In this document: positions 48,970 to 57,689 of the stretch, one piece after another
Layout of the letters: each line of letters starts with the position of its first letter
Position numbering within the stretch: the first letter of the stretch is position 1
From: Shewanella japonica
GTDB taxonomy: Bacteria; Pseudomonadota; Gammaproteobacteria; Enterobacterales; Shewanellaceae
Direction of reading: 5' to 3'
DNA: 64,000 nucleotides
Assembly (NCBI RefSeq): GCF_002075795.1
Contig: NZ_CP020472.1
Location: 45,001 to 109,000, forward strand
Position numbers and translations under genes: made by a program
The notes under the pieces: model-generated
What the model was told of the DNA's origin: nothing
What the model saw: only the letters and a program-made list of their open reading frames with translations
Databases searched by the model: none

Positions 48970-49086
48970 GAAAAAGCCAGGTGATGAGCCTGGCTAAAAG
49001 AGTGTTGGAGCAATGTTGTGCTTGCAGACTCAGTTAGGTTAATAGGAGATGAAGCTATTAATGTTGATAACTGAGTTTTGGAACGC
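48970..49086 (-). ncRNA. ryhB: RyhB-like iron-responsive small RNA, copy 3
   Basis: The third copy, nearest the GNAT gene. The core reads GCACAACATTGCTC, one base different from copies 1 and 2. The terminator AGCCAGG / CCTGGCT (48975-48995) is followed by a T-run. The promoter has -35 TTGCAA (49116-49121) and -10 TATTAT (49093-49098), 17 bp apart. The internal TTAATAG...CTATTAA hairpin is kept. Confidence 0.88.
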
Positions 49087-49094
49087 AAGTTAAT

Positions 49095-49113
49095 AATAAT
49101 CATTATCATTTGC
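49095..49113 (-). promoter_or_regulatory. Fur box of ryhB copy 3
   Basis: Matches 14 of 19 positions of the Fur consensus and overlaps the promoter spacer; ATGATAATGATTATT is readable on the minus strand. It differs in detail from the boxes of copies 1 and 2. Confidence 0.8.
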
Positions 49114-49232
49114 GTTTGCAAGGTAATTGCTCAATTTTTTTCCAAATATATGTCTACATTAGGCGCTAACCATAATCGTTAACCGGTTAGCACTAACAAT
49201 AGGGAACATAACTCTTTGTTCAAATGTTTGTT

Positions 49233-49688
49233 TTATAGCACTTTTTGAAGGTGAAGTTTGTTTTTGTCGATGCTAGGGTGGCTTTCAACTTGCGTAATTT
49301 GGTACTGATTAGCTACCAACATATTTAGCATGGCTTGAAACTGATTACGGGTTTTCACTTCTAGGCGAGTATAGCCTTGTGCTTTTGCCCATTTTTCTTG
49401 ATATTCAAGCATAGACTTTGCTAAACCAAGTTGACGAAAATCTGCATCAACACCACCTAGCCAGCTATAAAAGCAATCTTCTTCAGACTGATAACCTAAT
49501 TTAAAGCCCGCTAATTCGCCTTCAACATAAGCAAATAGAATTAAACTAGGCTTATCACCTATGCGTTCAACAAGCGACTCGGCACTTTGAGTGCGATCGA
49601 GCTCACTAATACGAGACATTAATAAAGCCAGTTTTTCTGACACTTCAGCTGAAAGCTCTGTATGAGCTTCGATTTGGATATTTAACAT
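49233..49688 (-). CDS. GNAT family N-acetyltransferase
   Basis: A 151-residue acetyl-CoA-dependent acetyltransferase. The acetyl-CoA-binding region is LGGVDADFRQLGLAKSMLEYQEKWAKAQGY, in which FRQLGLA corresponds to the R/Q-x-x-G-x-A/G motif, and RLEVKTRNQFQAMLNMLVANQY fits motif B. The start ATG 49688 is preceded by GGAAGA; the longer frame has no ribosome site. The substrate is unknown. It lies just beyond the RyhB array on the same strand. Confidence 0.85.
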   Translation of the reverse strand: MLNIQIEAHTELSAEVSEKLALLMSRISELDRTQSAESLVERIGDKPSLILFAYVEGELAGFKLGYQSEEDCFYSWLGGVDADFRQLGLAKSMLEYQEKWAKAQGYTRLEVKTRNQFQAMLNMLVANQYQITQVESHPSIDKNKLHLQKVL

Positions 49689-49945
49689 TTTATCTTCCGC
49701 AGGGCTGAGAACCTTAATACAGCAAGTTACTTCAAGGTGAGTAGACTTGTTATTAAAGAGACCTTCACGTGCTTTCAATTTACCTTTTGCGATGTATTAG
49801 CAAATGATTGAAAACTGTGAAAGTCTTTTTGAATCTTGGTTAGCAGCGAATAAACACTGGATTATTATATCTCATCGTACCAGTTGGCGGGCAGGATTGA
49901 TTGAAAAATGCCGCATTGATCAATTAATCGACAGTTAAGTGATGT

Positions 49946-50623
49946 TTACGACTTAGTTTCGTTAGTCAAAATCAAATTTTCTGCCGGTGTCTCGATAAGT
50001 TTATCACTCAGCACTTTTAACAAAACACCATAAGCAGGCAAAAATAGCCCTAAGCTAACGATTAACTTGAAGCCATAATCGACCATCGCAATTTCAGGCC
50101 AATGTTGAGCCATAAATGCGTCGATTGAAGCGTAAAAGGCGACGCTGAAAAAGACGATAGTATCAACGAGGTTACCAAAAAGGGTCGAGGATGCTGGTGC
50201 TATCCACCACGCTTTTGCTTTACGTAATTGAGCAAATACTGTGATGTCCATGAGTTGTCCTACGAGATAGGCCACAAAGCTTGCAAAAGCAATTCGGAAC
50301 ACAAATTGATTCCACTCAACTAATGATGCAGCGCCCTGAAATGCGCCTTGATGAAAGATAACTCCCATCACATAGGAAATCAGCAACGCAGGTAGCATCG
50401 CTTTAAAAATAATACTCCGTGCGGCTTTCTGGCCAAATATACGTACCGTTAGGTCGGTTGCTAGGTATACAAAAGGAAAGCTAAATGCGCCCCAAGTTGT
50501 ATGGTAACCAAATATTTGAAACGGAAGCTGCACCAAGTAGTTGCTTGCGCAAATAATGATGATATGAAAACTGACTAGAAACATCAGTGCACGGCGACAT
50601 TGCGCCTGAGATAGTTTTAACAT
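49946..50623 (-). CDS. yhhQ: queuosine precursor transporter YhhQ
   Basis: A 225-residue membrane protein with about six helices, of the YhhQ/VUT family that imports 7-cyano- or 7-aminomethyl-7-deazaguanine for tRNA queuosine synthesis. Conserved blocks are SNYLVQLPFQIFGYHTTWGAFSFPFVYLATDLTVRIFG and SSTLFGNLVDTIVFFSVAF. No preQ1 riboswitch was recognised upstream. Confidence 0.92.
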   Translation of the reverse strand: MLKLSQAQCRRALMFLVSFHIIIICASNYLVQLPFQIFGYHTTWGAFSFPFVYLATDLTVRIFGQKAARSIIFKAMLPALLISYVMGVIFHQGAFQGAASLVEWNQFVFRIAFASFVAYLVGQLMDITVFAQLRKAKAWWIAPASSTLFGNLVDTIVFFSVAFYASIDAFMAQHWPEIAMVDYGFKLIVSLGLFLPAYGVLLKVLSDKLIETPAENLILTNETKS

Positions 50624-50870
50624 CTTGTAGCCTTTTTATTGGGTTAGACGGGGTGAGGGAACCCGTATTGAATTAAGGATGGCAGTATTATTGTTAGAAA
50701 GCTGATTAGTGATATGCCATAAACTGGCTTAATCATAGCCTATCGGCTGTTGCCAAGGAGGACGCATTATAGTGATCGAAAAATAAGATGCAACTCTCAA
50801 GCTCATAAAATGGAGTTAGTCTAAATGAATTGGCAACAACAAAGGTAAATGTCAGCGATGATATGCGAGG

Positions 50871-52256
50871 TTAGAGCTCCACTAATATGGATAAAATAGT
50901 CGCGAGTTTATTTTCTAGTTCTTGCCACTCAGCTAAGGGATCTGAGCCTGCAACAATGCCTGCACCTGCAAACAAATTAATGCGCCCAGGTTCAATTAAT
51001 GCACTGCGTATCGCCACGGAAAATTCACTTTCGTATTTGTTGAGATAACCGCAAGCACCAGCGTACCATCCACGGTTATACCCTTCACGTTGACGAATAA
51101 AGCTTAGTGCTGACTGTTTTGGTAGTCCGCCGACAGCAGGTGTTGGGTGTAAGCCTTGCAGCAGCTGAAAATCATTGACGCCCGCTTTTAATTCAGCACG
51201 AATAGAGCGGTGTAAATGCTGAATATGAGTCAGTTTAAAAATTTTAGCTGATTCGTCTGCGCCAATGTAGTTACTGAGTGGCGTAAGTACATCAACAATT
51301 TGCTGTCTGACTAATTGGTTCTCATAACTGTTTTTGGTGTCTTCGAGTAATTGCTTAGCCAGAAAATCATCTTCTTCCTGATTGAGCCCACGCACAGTTG
51401 TGCCAGCTAGTGCTTCAGTAAATAATTCTTTTTGCCTGCGTAAGTACAAGCGTTCAGGAGAACAAGAGATAAACGTTCTATCTGGGCTAAACTGAAACCC
51501 AAACTGAAAACTATTCGGGTTACGTCCTTGCCAACAGGCCAACACCATCCAAGGATCGACCGCATCGTTAATCTCAAGCTGAGTTTGTCGAGATAACACG
51601 ACTTTGGGTGTCGTTTGATTAAACTTGGGATGAGTGACTTGCTCTACAAGTTCTTTCCAGCGTTGATAGTTTGGCAAATCACTGCGGCCCATTAGGGGCA
51701 GTTTATTGGGTGGCGATAATGGCTTTGCTGGTTGAAGTTGTTTAATCGCATCAATCGCGGCATCGCACTCATCAACTTGCGAGTTGTTTTCAAAATCTAA
51801 GTTAATGAGTAATTTTACAATTGTACCGTGACGACGTAACTCAATACGCGGTAAGACAAAACGTGTTCTGCCAAAGTCTGGCCAGCACTCTACGGTACGA
51901 TCAAATGCAACGCCACCATAATAGCGGATATCTTGGTTGCTGCTTTTACCTCGTTGAGATTGGTATAAGCTTGAGAGTAACTCATCATCAATCTCTTGCT
52001 CTTGTTTGAAATCTTTGCAGGCACCAATAGCGGCAATTTCTTCCTGCTTTTCTCGCCCGTGCCAATAAATACGTGGATATTGGGTTTGTGCGCCCAACCA
52101 TGACAGTAACGGGATCGACTTCGCTTCGACAGATATTTGCACAATAGGTTCTTTGGCAACGGCCAACTTCATAGCGTTTAGCTTTTCGATTAACTGGCTA
52201 AATTGCTCAGAAAAAATTTGGCTAGGCAACAAAGACTCCAAAGGTTGATATCTCAA
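50871..52256 (-). CDS. menF: isochorismate synthase MenF
   Basis: Converts chorismate to isochorismate for menaquinone synthesis, important for anaerobic respiration. The chorismate-binding fold shows CSPERLYLRRQKELFTEALAGTTVRG, HLHRSIRAEL, LHPTPAVGGLPKQSAL and the C-terminal LFAGAGIVAGSDPLAEWQELENKLATI. The length of 461 aa is near the family value. The start is not settled: TTG at 52256 lacks a clear ribosome site, while TTG at 52229 has GGAG six bases upstream and would start MPSQIFSEQF. Confidence 0.93.
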   Translation of the reverse strand: MRYQPLESLLPSQIFSEQFSQLIEKLNAMKLAVAKEPIVQISVEAKSIPLLSWLGAQTQYPRIYWHGREKQEEIAAIGACKDFKQEQEIDDELLSSLYQSQRGKSSNQDIRYYGGVAFDRTVECWPDFGRTRFVLPRIELRRHGTIVKLLINLDFENNSQVDECDAAIDAIKQLQPAKPLSPPNKLPLMGRSDLPNYQRWKELVEQVTHPKFNQTTPKVVLSRQTQLEINDAVDPWMVLACWQGRNPNSFQFGFQFSPDRTFISCSPERLYLRRQKELFTEALAGTTVRGLNQEEDDFLAKQLLEDTKNSYENQLVRQQIVDVLTPLSNYIGADESAKIFKLTHIQHLHRSIRAELKAGVNDFQLLQGLHPTPAVGGLPKQSALSFIRQREGYNRGWYAGACGYLNKYESEFSVAIRSALIEPGRINLFAGAGIVAGSDPLAEWQELENKLATILSILVEL

Positions 52257-52575
52257 ACAGGTGAAATGATAAAGAGAGGTATTCGTTTTAGTAAATTATG
52301 CCTTAAGTTAATGAAGGGTTCAAAAACTGTCAATGCCAAGCCGCTCATGCTGTGATCTGAAATGCTAATATAATCATAGTATCGGCGGTTTTTAAAAAGA
52401 GCAGCCTGCTAAGCGACTGTATTTTAAAGGTGATACAAAATATAACATTTAATTTGGAGTATTTAGTCGAGACAAGATAAAATGTCATTAACATTGTTAC
52501 ATTGTCACTAAATTCCATCATAAGTATTATCATTCTTGTCGGTGTTTTGGTTGTCGTTTGGAGAGTTAATCGTTA
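52257..52575. other. menF-HD-GYP divergent intergenic region
   Basis: A 319-bp AT-rich region between divergent genes. No strong palindrome, hairpin or sigma54 element was seen. It should hold the two promoters. Confidence 0.5.
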
Positions 52576-53754
52576 ATGTCCTCCGTTGAAGAATCTAAAG
52601 ACGTTATCCGTATTCCCGTTAGCCGTTTAGGGCTCGGGATGTTTGTCGTTGCTATCGATCGCAAAGAGAGCAAAGTGGCTATCAGTAATGCTGGCCAGAT
52701 AAAACATAAAGATTCGATTGCGAAATTAGAAAAAGCCGGCATTAAAAGTGTGTGGGTAGACGTTGAGCGCTCATCGGATAGCTGTGGCTTGAAGAAAAAG
52801 GCTGCTCCGTTAAAGGCGCGTAAACCGGTTATCACCAGAGCTACCAAACAAGCGCAAGCTAAAAATATCCTGACCGAAGCAAAGACCCTTGTTCGCAAAG
52901 TGCTTTCAGAAACCTATGAAGGCAAAGCGGTTGAAGTTGCCCCTTTTGAAGACATTGCCGATAACATGATTGAATCGGTGATGGATGATGCCGATGCTCT
53001 TAAATGTGTGTCAGCGCTTAGAACTAAAGATGCTTACTTACTGGAGCATTCAGTGAATGTCGCATTTTTACTGGTGACTTTCGGTAAACACTTGAACTTA
53101 GATAAGTCATTGTTGAAAGAAATGGCTATCGGCGGCATTTTGCACGATATAGGCAAAATTCAAGTTGATAATAAAATCTTGCATAAACCTGGGAAATTGA
53201 CCGAAGCAGAGTTCGAAGAAATCAAAAAGCATCAAACCTATGCAATTGATATCATGAATGAAACCGTTGGCCTTTCGCAGGTGAGCAAAGATGTGTGCTT
53301 GATGCATCATGAAAAGCTAGATGGCAAGGGTTACCCTAAAGGCCTTAAAGGTGATGAAATTCCTCAACATGGCCGCATGAGTTGTATTGTGGATATTTTT
53401 GATGCGTTAACGGCTACTCGTTGTTACAAAGAGGCGATGAGCCCAGCGGCAGCGTTTAAAATTTTAATGAGTTTGACGCCTTTTCATCTAGACCAAACAT
53501 TAGTTTACGAGTTCATTCGTTGTGTAGGCATTTACCCTGTAGGTTCTTTAGTTCAGTTATCTGATGAGCGGGTTGGCATTGTCTGGGAGTCAAAAGGGCG
53601 GGATGCGTTAAACCCTGTCGTTAAGTGTTTTTATTCATTAAAACATCGACGCTATACCGAAGTGACCTTTGTGGATTTGAAAAAGTCAGATTTACATATT
53701 GAACGAGGTATTTCACCACGTTCACTTGATGTTGATCCAAGTCCTTTCTACTAA
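52576..53754 (+). CDS. HD-GYP domain cyclic-di-GMP phosphodiesterase
   Basis: A 392-residue cytoplasmic protein. An N-terminal DUF3391 domain (about residues 10-135) is followed by an HD-GYP domain with the metal motif LHDIGKI and the complete HHEKLDGKGYP segment; DIFDALTATRCYKEAM follows. HD-GYP proteins with this layout degrade cyclic-di-GMP and are frequent in Shewanella and Vibrio. The start ATG has GAGAG upstream. The GYP residues are intact, so it is predicted to be active, unlike the first gene of the window. Confidence 0.93.
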   Translation: MSSVEESKDVIRIPVSRLGLGMFVVAIDRKESKVAISNAGQIKHKDSIAKLEKAGIKSVWVDVERSSDSCGLKKKAAPLKARKPVITRATKQAQAKNILTEAKTLVRKVLSETYEGKAVEVAPFEDIADNMIESVMDDADALKCVSALRTKDAYLLEHSVNVAFLLVTFGKHLNLDKSLLKEMAIGGILHDIGKIQVDNKILHKPGKLTEAEFEEIKKHQTYAIDIMNETVGLSQVSKDVCLMHHEKLDGKGYPKGLKGDEIPQHGRMSCIVDIFDALTATRCYKEAMSPAAAFKILMSLTPFHLDQTLVYEFIRCVGIYPVGSLVQLSDERVGIVWESKGRDALNPVVKCFYSLKHRRYTEVTFVDLKKSDLHIERGISPRSLDVDPSPFY

Positions 53755-53897
53755 TTACCTTTCCTAAACAGGATACGACTTTGTAAAGTGCGGTGTCGCC
53801 ACTGGACTTAATGTTGCGATCCGTTATTTTATGGCGTTTAACGTACTATTTTTCCCTCATTTGATGTGATTGGCTGTGATATTTACTTGGAGTACCT

Positions 53898-54527
53898 ATG
53901 AAACCCTTATTTAGCTCATTGGTCATTATATTGTCATTGGCTTTACTGATCCCTGGAGTCACTCAACCCATTTTGACGATACAAGGCAGTATTGAGAAAG
54001 CTGAATTGGTAGAAACTGGCGTGACGATGTTTACCGAGAGTTTATCTGAAGGAGCACGTGGTAATGCCCGCAGCATGCTCGACATGGCGGTGAGTATGTT
54101 TGGTTTTGATAACCTCGAAGGCGAAGTGGAGGTGTTTTACAAAACCCGCAGCATTGTTGATACCGTGAAAGAACTTTACCTATCTAATAACGTGCTGGTG
54201 GCTGGGCTAGTTGGCTTATTTAGTGTGGTCATTCCCGCCACTAAATTATTACTGCTGTTGACTATGTGTATTCCTGCTACGGCAAGGTATCAGTCAGCGG
54301 TGAACCGGTTTATCGGTGCAATCGGTAAATGGTCGATGGCTGATGTGTTTGTTGTGGCATTAATTATTGTCTACATGGCTGGAAATGCCTCCGCTGGAAT
54401 GGGAGAGATGTTAAAAACCACTGCTTCATTCGAAATTGGTTTTTATTATTTTACAGCTTATTGCGTATTTTCTATTGTAAGTCATAGGCTTGTGTCAGCT
54501 TGGATAGCCACAGACAAAAAGACTTAA
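53898..54527 (+). CDS. PqiA-like membrane protein
   Basis: A 209-residue protein related to one half of PqiA (paraquat-inducible protein A) with about four membrane helices. LVAGLVGLFSVVIPATKLLLLL and FIGAIGKWSMADVFVVALIIVYM are typical PqiA blocks. PqiA works with the PqiB/MCE lipid-transport system, but no pqiB is seen nearby, so it may act alone. The region between the first helix and the second (about residues 28-90) is unusually long and periplasmic. Confidence 0.8.
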   Translation: MKPLFSSLVIILSLALLIPGVTQPILTIQGSIEKAELVETGVTMFTESLSEGARGNARSMLDMAVSMFGFDNLEGEVEVFYKTRSIVDTVKELYLSNNVLVAGLVGLFSVVIPATKLLLLLTMCIPATARYQSAVNRFIGAIGKWSMADVFVVALIIVYMAGNASAGMGEMLKTTASFEIGFYYFTAYCVFSIVSHRLVSAWIATDKKT

Positions 54528-54645
54528 TGCGTTATCTAGCCTGGTAACAGTGGGCAAAAGTCATTATGTGAATAACATAGTAATATTTGATATTGGCAGC
54601 GAAATACTGGGATTTAGATAATGGTCTACTTAATTGGAGACCATG

Positions 54646-54837
54646 ATGATGTCCTTGATACAAAGTAAGACCTTTAAAGCTGTTGCGATAATATGCCTTT
54701 GCATTATTGCAGTAGTGGCATCTGTGCAAACCTCTGGGCTTACTCGTGCGGTAATTGAGTTATTAGCTTTTGGTGGGTTAATCGCCCTGGCTTTGGCAAA
54801 ACCTTATATACAGCAAGAGATAAACGAAGAAGAGTGA
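54646..54837 (+). CDS. small two-helix membrane protein
   Basis: A protein of about 63 residues, mostly two hydrophobic helices (FKAVAIICLCIIAVVASV and AVIELLAFGGLIALALA) with a short acidic tail. GGAG lies six bases before ATG 54646; ATG 54643 and 54649 are alternatives. It was recognised by coding appearance only and has no known family. It lies between the PqiA-like gene and the convergent YeiH gene. Confidence 0.55.
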   Translation: MMSLIQSKTFKAVAIICLCIIAVVASVQTSGLTRAVIELLAFGGLIALALAKPYIQQEINEEE

Positions 54838-54934
54838 TTAATATTTGTTGGCAGCAATAGTCGGCTTTAGTGCTGAAGAGACCAATTTAACTAGCCTAAC
54901 TTAATTTACTTTTCAATGAACAACTAAAAAGCGA

Positions 54935-55867
54935 TTAACTCTGCCAGAGAATCACTCCCAACGATATTCCACCAATTGCAATCCACAATAGCACGCCCAA
55001 TAACAGTGGCTTAGGCCCATTCGCTCGCATTTTACTGACGGTGATACCTGCACCAATTAAAAATAAGCACACGATAAGTAATTGCTTCGAAACGCTAAAG
55101 AGCACCTGATAAACAGCTTGCCCCTGAGGAAATAAATAGGCCGTAATTATGGCGAGACAATAAAAGCCAATAAAATATGGAATAGATATTTTTGACTTGT
55201 CGCCACCGAAGATAATCGCGCTGAGCAGCGCAATAGGAATAATCCACAGTGCACGAGCCAGTTTAATTGTGGTGGCCGTTTTTAAAGCTTCGTCACCGTA
55301 AGCTGACGCTGCGCCCACAACGGATGAGGTATCGTGAATCGCAATCGCACTCCACACACCAAAGTCATATTGGCTTAATGATAATGCATGACCAATTGTC
55401 GGAAATAAGAATAACGCGGCTGAGTTTAATAAAAAAATACAGGCAAGCGATACCGCAATTTGATCGTTCTTAGCATTGATTGCTGGTGCAACGGCGGCAA
55501 TAGCGCTACCGCCACAAATTGCGGTGCCGCAACTGATTAAATGACCCGTTTTATCATCAAGTTTCAATAGTATCGTTAATCCAAAACCTAACACTAAGGT
55601 TAAAAATATCGAACCGACAATTAGCCCTAAATTGTTGCTACTTGCTGCAATTGCTTCAGGTAAGTTGATTCCGAAACCTAAACCAACAATTGAGTATGCT
55701 AATAGTTTTTTAGTGAGCTTATTTAAGTCGATATGAGTCGGTACCATACCTAAACTCGCCAATGTAAAGCCCATCAGCAAGGCGATAGGAGAAGAAATTA
55801 TGGGTGTTAAACAAATCAAACCCATGGCGATAAATAGCCATAGTTTAAATGTGGAAGAGATTTGCAT
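54935..55867 (-). CDS. YeiH family putative sulfate exporter
   Basis: A 310-residue membrane protein with about nine helices, of the UPF0324/YeiH family, some of which are thought to export sulfate or sulfite. Conserved text includes [51 protein letters not shown] and [16 protein letters not shown]. The function is not proven. It is divergent from the PAS-sigma54 activator and shares its upstream region. Confidence 0.88.
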   Translation of the reverse strand: MQISSTFKLWLFIAMGLICLTPIISSPIALLMGFTLASLGMVPTHIDLNKLTKKLLAYSIVGLGFGINLPEAIAASSNNLGLIVGSIFLTLVLGFGLTILLKLDDKTGHLISCGTAICGGSAIAAVAPAINAKNDQIAVSLACIFLLNSAALFLFPTIGHALSLSQYDFGVWSAIAIHDTSSVVGAASAYGDEALKTATTIKLARALWIIPIALLSAIIFGGDKSKISIPYFIGFYCLAIITAYLFPQGQAVYQVLFSVSKQLLIVCLFLIGAGITVSKMRANGPKPLLLGVLLWIAIGGISLGVILWQS

Positions 55868-56004
55868 GCTGATGGTGATCGCCTAAATACAGATGCCTTA
55901 TTGTAGCAAGATGCAGGCTGATGAACGATATTTGATAGTGAAAATTGGTCAACAACTGTATCTATCGAGCTATCTTTTGAAATAGAGCCCATTTATGTAA
56001 CGAA

Positions 56005-56040
56005 ATATCGTGATCTAATGTAATATGCTAGATATCACGA
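56005..56040. promoter_or_regulatory. inverted TCACG operator pair upstream of the activator gene
   Basis: ATATCGTGAT (56005-56014) and ATATCACGA (56032-56040) form inverted half-sites about 26 bp apart, just upstream of the activator gene. The same TCACG half-site is repeated four times upstream of ccoG (57527-57559), suggesting one regulator acts at both places, probably the activator itself. Confidence 0.6.
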
Positions 56041-56058
56041 AAGTTGAGGCCATCAGCG

Positions 56059-57504
56059 ATGAATGCAAAAACCAGTGTCACCACCAGTCACTTTTTACCT
56101 GAAAATACCCTTCTCCTGAATGCCATCACGGAAGGGGTATACGGCTTTGACCTTAACGGTAATGCGGTATTTATCAACCCAGCTGCAGAGCAGATGACTG
56201 GCTGGAAAAGTGCAGAGTTGATTGGCAAAAATATTCATGATTGTCATCATCATAGCCATGCCGATGGTAGCCCATATCCACAACATGACTGTCCAATCTA
56301 TCGAACCTTGCATGATGGTATTGCGCGGCAGGTTTCAGAGGACGTGTTTTGGCGCAAAGATGGCAGTTGTTTTCCAGTGTATTACAGCTCAACTCCCGTT
56401 TATGACCAAGATAAATTGATTGGTGTGGTAGCGATATTTCGTGATGTCAGTGTGCAAAAACACACTGAAACATCGCTGAGAGAAGCGCTTGCGCAAGTAC
56501 AGGCATTATCAGAGAAGCTTGCCTCAGAAAATCAATATTTACTAACCGAGTTGCAGGGCAAGCAAGGCGCAATGGGCTTGTCAGGGCATAGTGACGCTAT
56601 TAACCATTTAACTCAGCAAATTAATTTGGTTGCTAATACTGATAGTACGGTGCTTATTTGTGGTGAAAATGGCACAGGTAAAGAACTTGTCGCAAGAAGC
56701 TTACATCAATTAAGTCGCCGTAATGAGCAACCCATGGTGAGTGTCAATTGCGCTGCATTTTCAGCATCGATACTGGAAAGTGAATTATTCGGCCATGAAA
56801 AGGGAGCCTTTACGGGAGCGACAAGTCGCCGGAAAGGCCGCTTTGAGTTGGCGCATAATGGCACCTTATTTCTTGATGAAATTGCCGAGTTAAGTTTAGA
56901 AGCACAATCCAAGTTACTGAGAGTGATTCAAGAGCAGTCTTTTGAGCGGGTTGGCAGTAGCGAAACCATTAAAGTGAATATTAGACTCATTGCTGCCACC
57001 CACCATGACTTGCAGGCAAGGGTTGAGCAGGGCTTGTTTAGAATGGATTTGTATTATCGTCTAAATGTGTTTCCAATTGTGGTGCCGCCACTTCGTGAAC
57101 GCCCAGAGGATATCCCGTCCTTAGTTAGTGACTTAGTCACATCGTTAAGTCAAAAGCTCGGAAAAAAAGTGACTCGAGTCAGTGCTAAAGGGTTAAAAAA
57201 GCTGCAGCAATATACTTGGCCTGGCAATGTGCGTGAATTACAAAATCTCATCGAAAGAGAGATTATTTTATCGCAAAATCAAGTGCTAGAATTTAATAGC
57301 CTATCGCTTAGCGGTTCGCAACATGCCGATGAAACCAAGCTTAAACAACCGCTAACGATGGCTGAAGCAGAAGCAGAACATATACAGCAGACCCTAGAAC
57401 ATACTCAGTGGCGCATTTCAGGGCCACAAGGTGCTGCTGCAGTGCTGAATATGCCGCCAAGTACGCTGCGCTCAAGAATGAAAAAGCTTGGCATACAGCG
57501 TTAA
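56059..57504 (+). CDS. PAS domain sigma54-dependent transcriptional activator
   Basis: A 481-residue enhancer-binding protein. N-terminal PAS domain with an unusual His/Cys stretch, [22 protein letters not shown] (about residues 60-82), which could bind metal or sense redox. AAA+ domain: [13 protein letters not shown], the sigma54 loop GAFTGA intact, LFLDEIAEL, and [21 protein letters not shown]-terminal Fis-type helix-turn-helix: [23 protein letters not shown]. The start is ATG 56059, with GAGG nine bases upstream. The downstream ccoG has a sigma54 promoter, so it is the best target. Confidence 0.9.
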   Translation: MNAKTSVTTSHFLPENTLLLNAITEGVYGFDLNGNAVFINPAAEQMTGWKSAELIGKNIHDCHHHSHADGSPYPQHDCPIYRTLHDGIARQVSEDVFWRKDGSCFPVYYSSTPVYDQDKLIGVVAIFRDVSVQKHTETSLREALAQVQALSEKLASENQYLLTELQGKQGAMGLSGHSDAINHLTQQINLVANTDSTVLICGENGTGKELVARSLHQLSRRNEQPMVSVNCAAFSASILESELFGHEKGAFTGATSRRKGRFELAHNGTLFLDEIAELSLEAQSKLLRVIQEQSFERVGSSETIKVNIRLIAATHHDLQARVEQGLFRMDLYYRLNVFPIVVPPLRERPEDIPSLVSDLVTSLSQKLGKKVTRVSAKGLKKLQQYTWPGNVRELQNLIEREIILSQNQVLEFNSLSLSGSQHADETKLKQPLTMAEAEAEHIQQTLEHTQWRISGPQGAAAVLNMPPSTLRSRMKKLGIQR

Positions 57505-57522
57505 GTTACTGTCGATACGATA

Positions 57523-57566
57523 AAGTCACGATATTTCACGGAAACGTGATATATCGTGACTTTTTT
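57523..57566 (+). terminator. long hairpin after the activator gene, TCACG repeats
   Basis: AAGTCACGATATTTCACG (57523-57540) pairs with its complement at 57545-57562 with one mismatch, and a T-run follows. It looks like a terminator for the activator gene. At the same time its arms contain TCACG/CGTGA half-sites repeated at 10-bp spacing within each arm, like an enhancer site for ccoG. Confidence 0.8.
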
Positions 57567-57622
57567 GTTTGATAAAAATTGGTAAATGTCTATTAATCAG
57601 TGTTTTAGGTTTATTTTTGGGT

Positions 57623-57638
57623 TGGCTCAGGTTTTGCT
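57623..57638 (+). promoter_or_regulatory. sigma54 promoter for ccoG
   Basis: TGGCTCAGGTTTTGCT has GG and GC ten bases apart as in the -24/-12 consensus. The predicted start is near 57650, 40 bases before the ccoG ATG. Enhancer-like TCACG repeats lie about 70 to 120 bp upstream of the predicted start. Confidence 0.75.
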
Positions 57639-57689
57639 CTATTAGCTTTGCGAATGAAAGCAAGTTACTAGAGCAGTAGGATCTTAGAT

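Noticed and set aside
50624-50870. preQ1 riboswitch before yhhQ
   Set aside because: No preQ1-type pseudoknot or C-rich loop followed by an A-rich tail was found upstream of the start codon.
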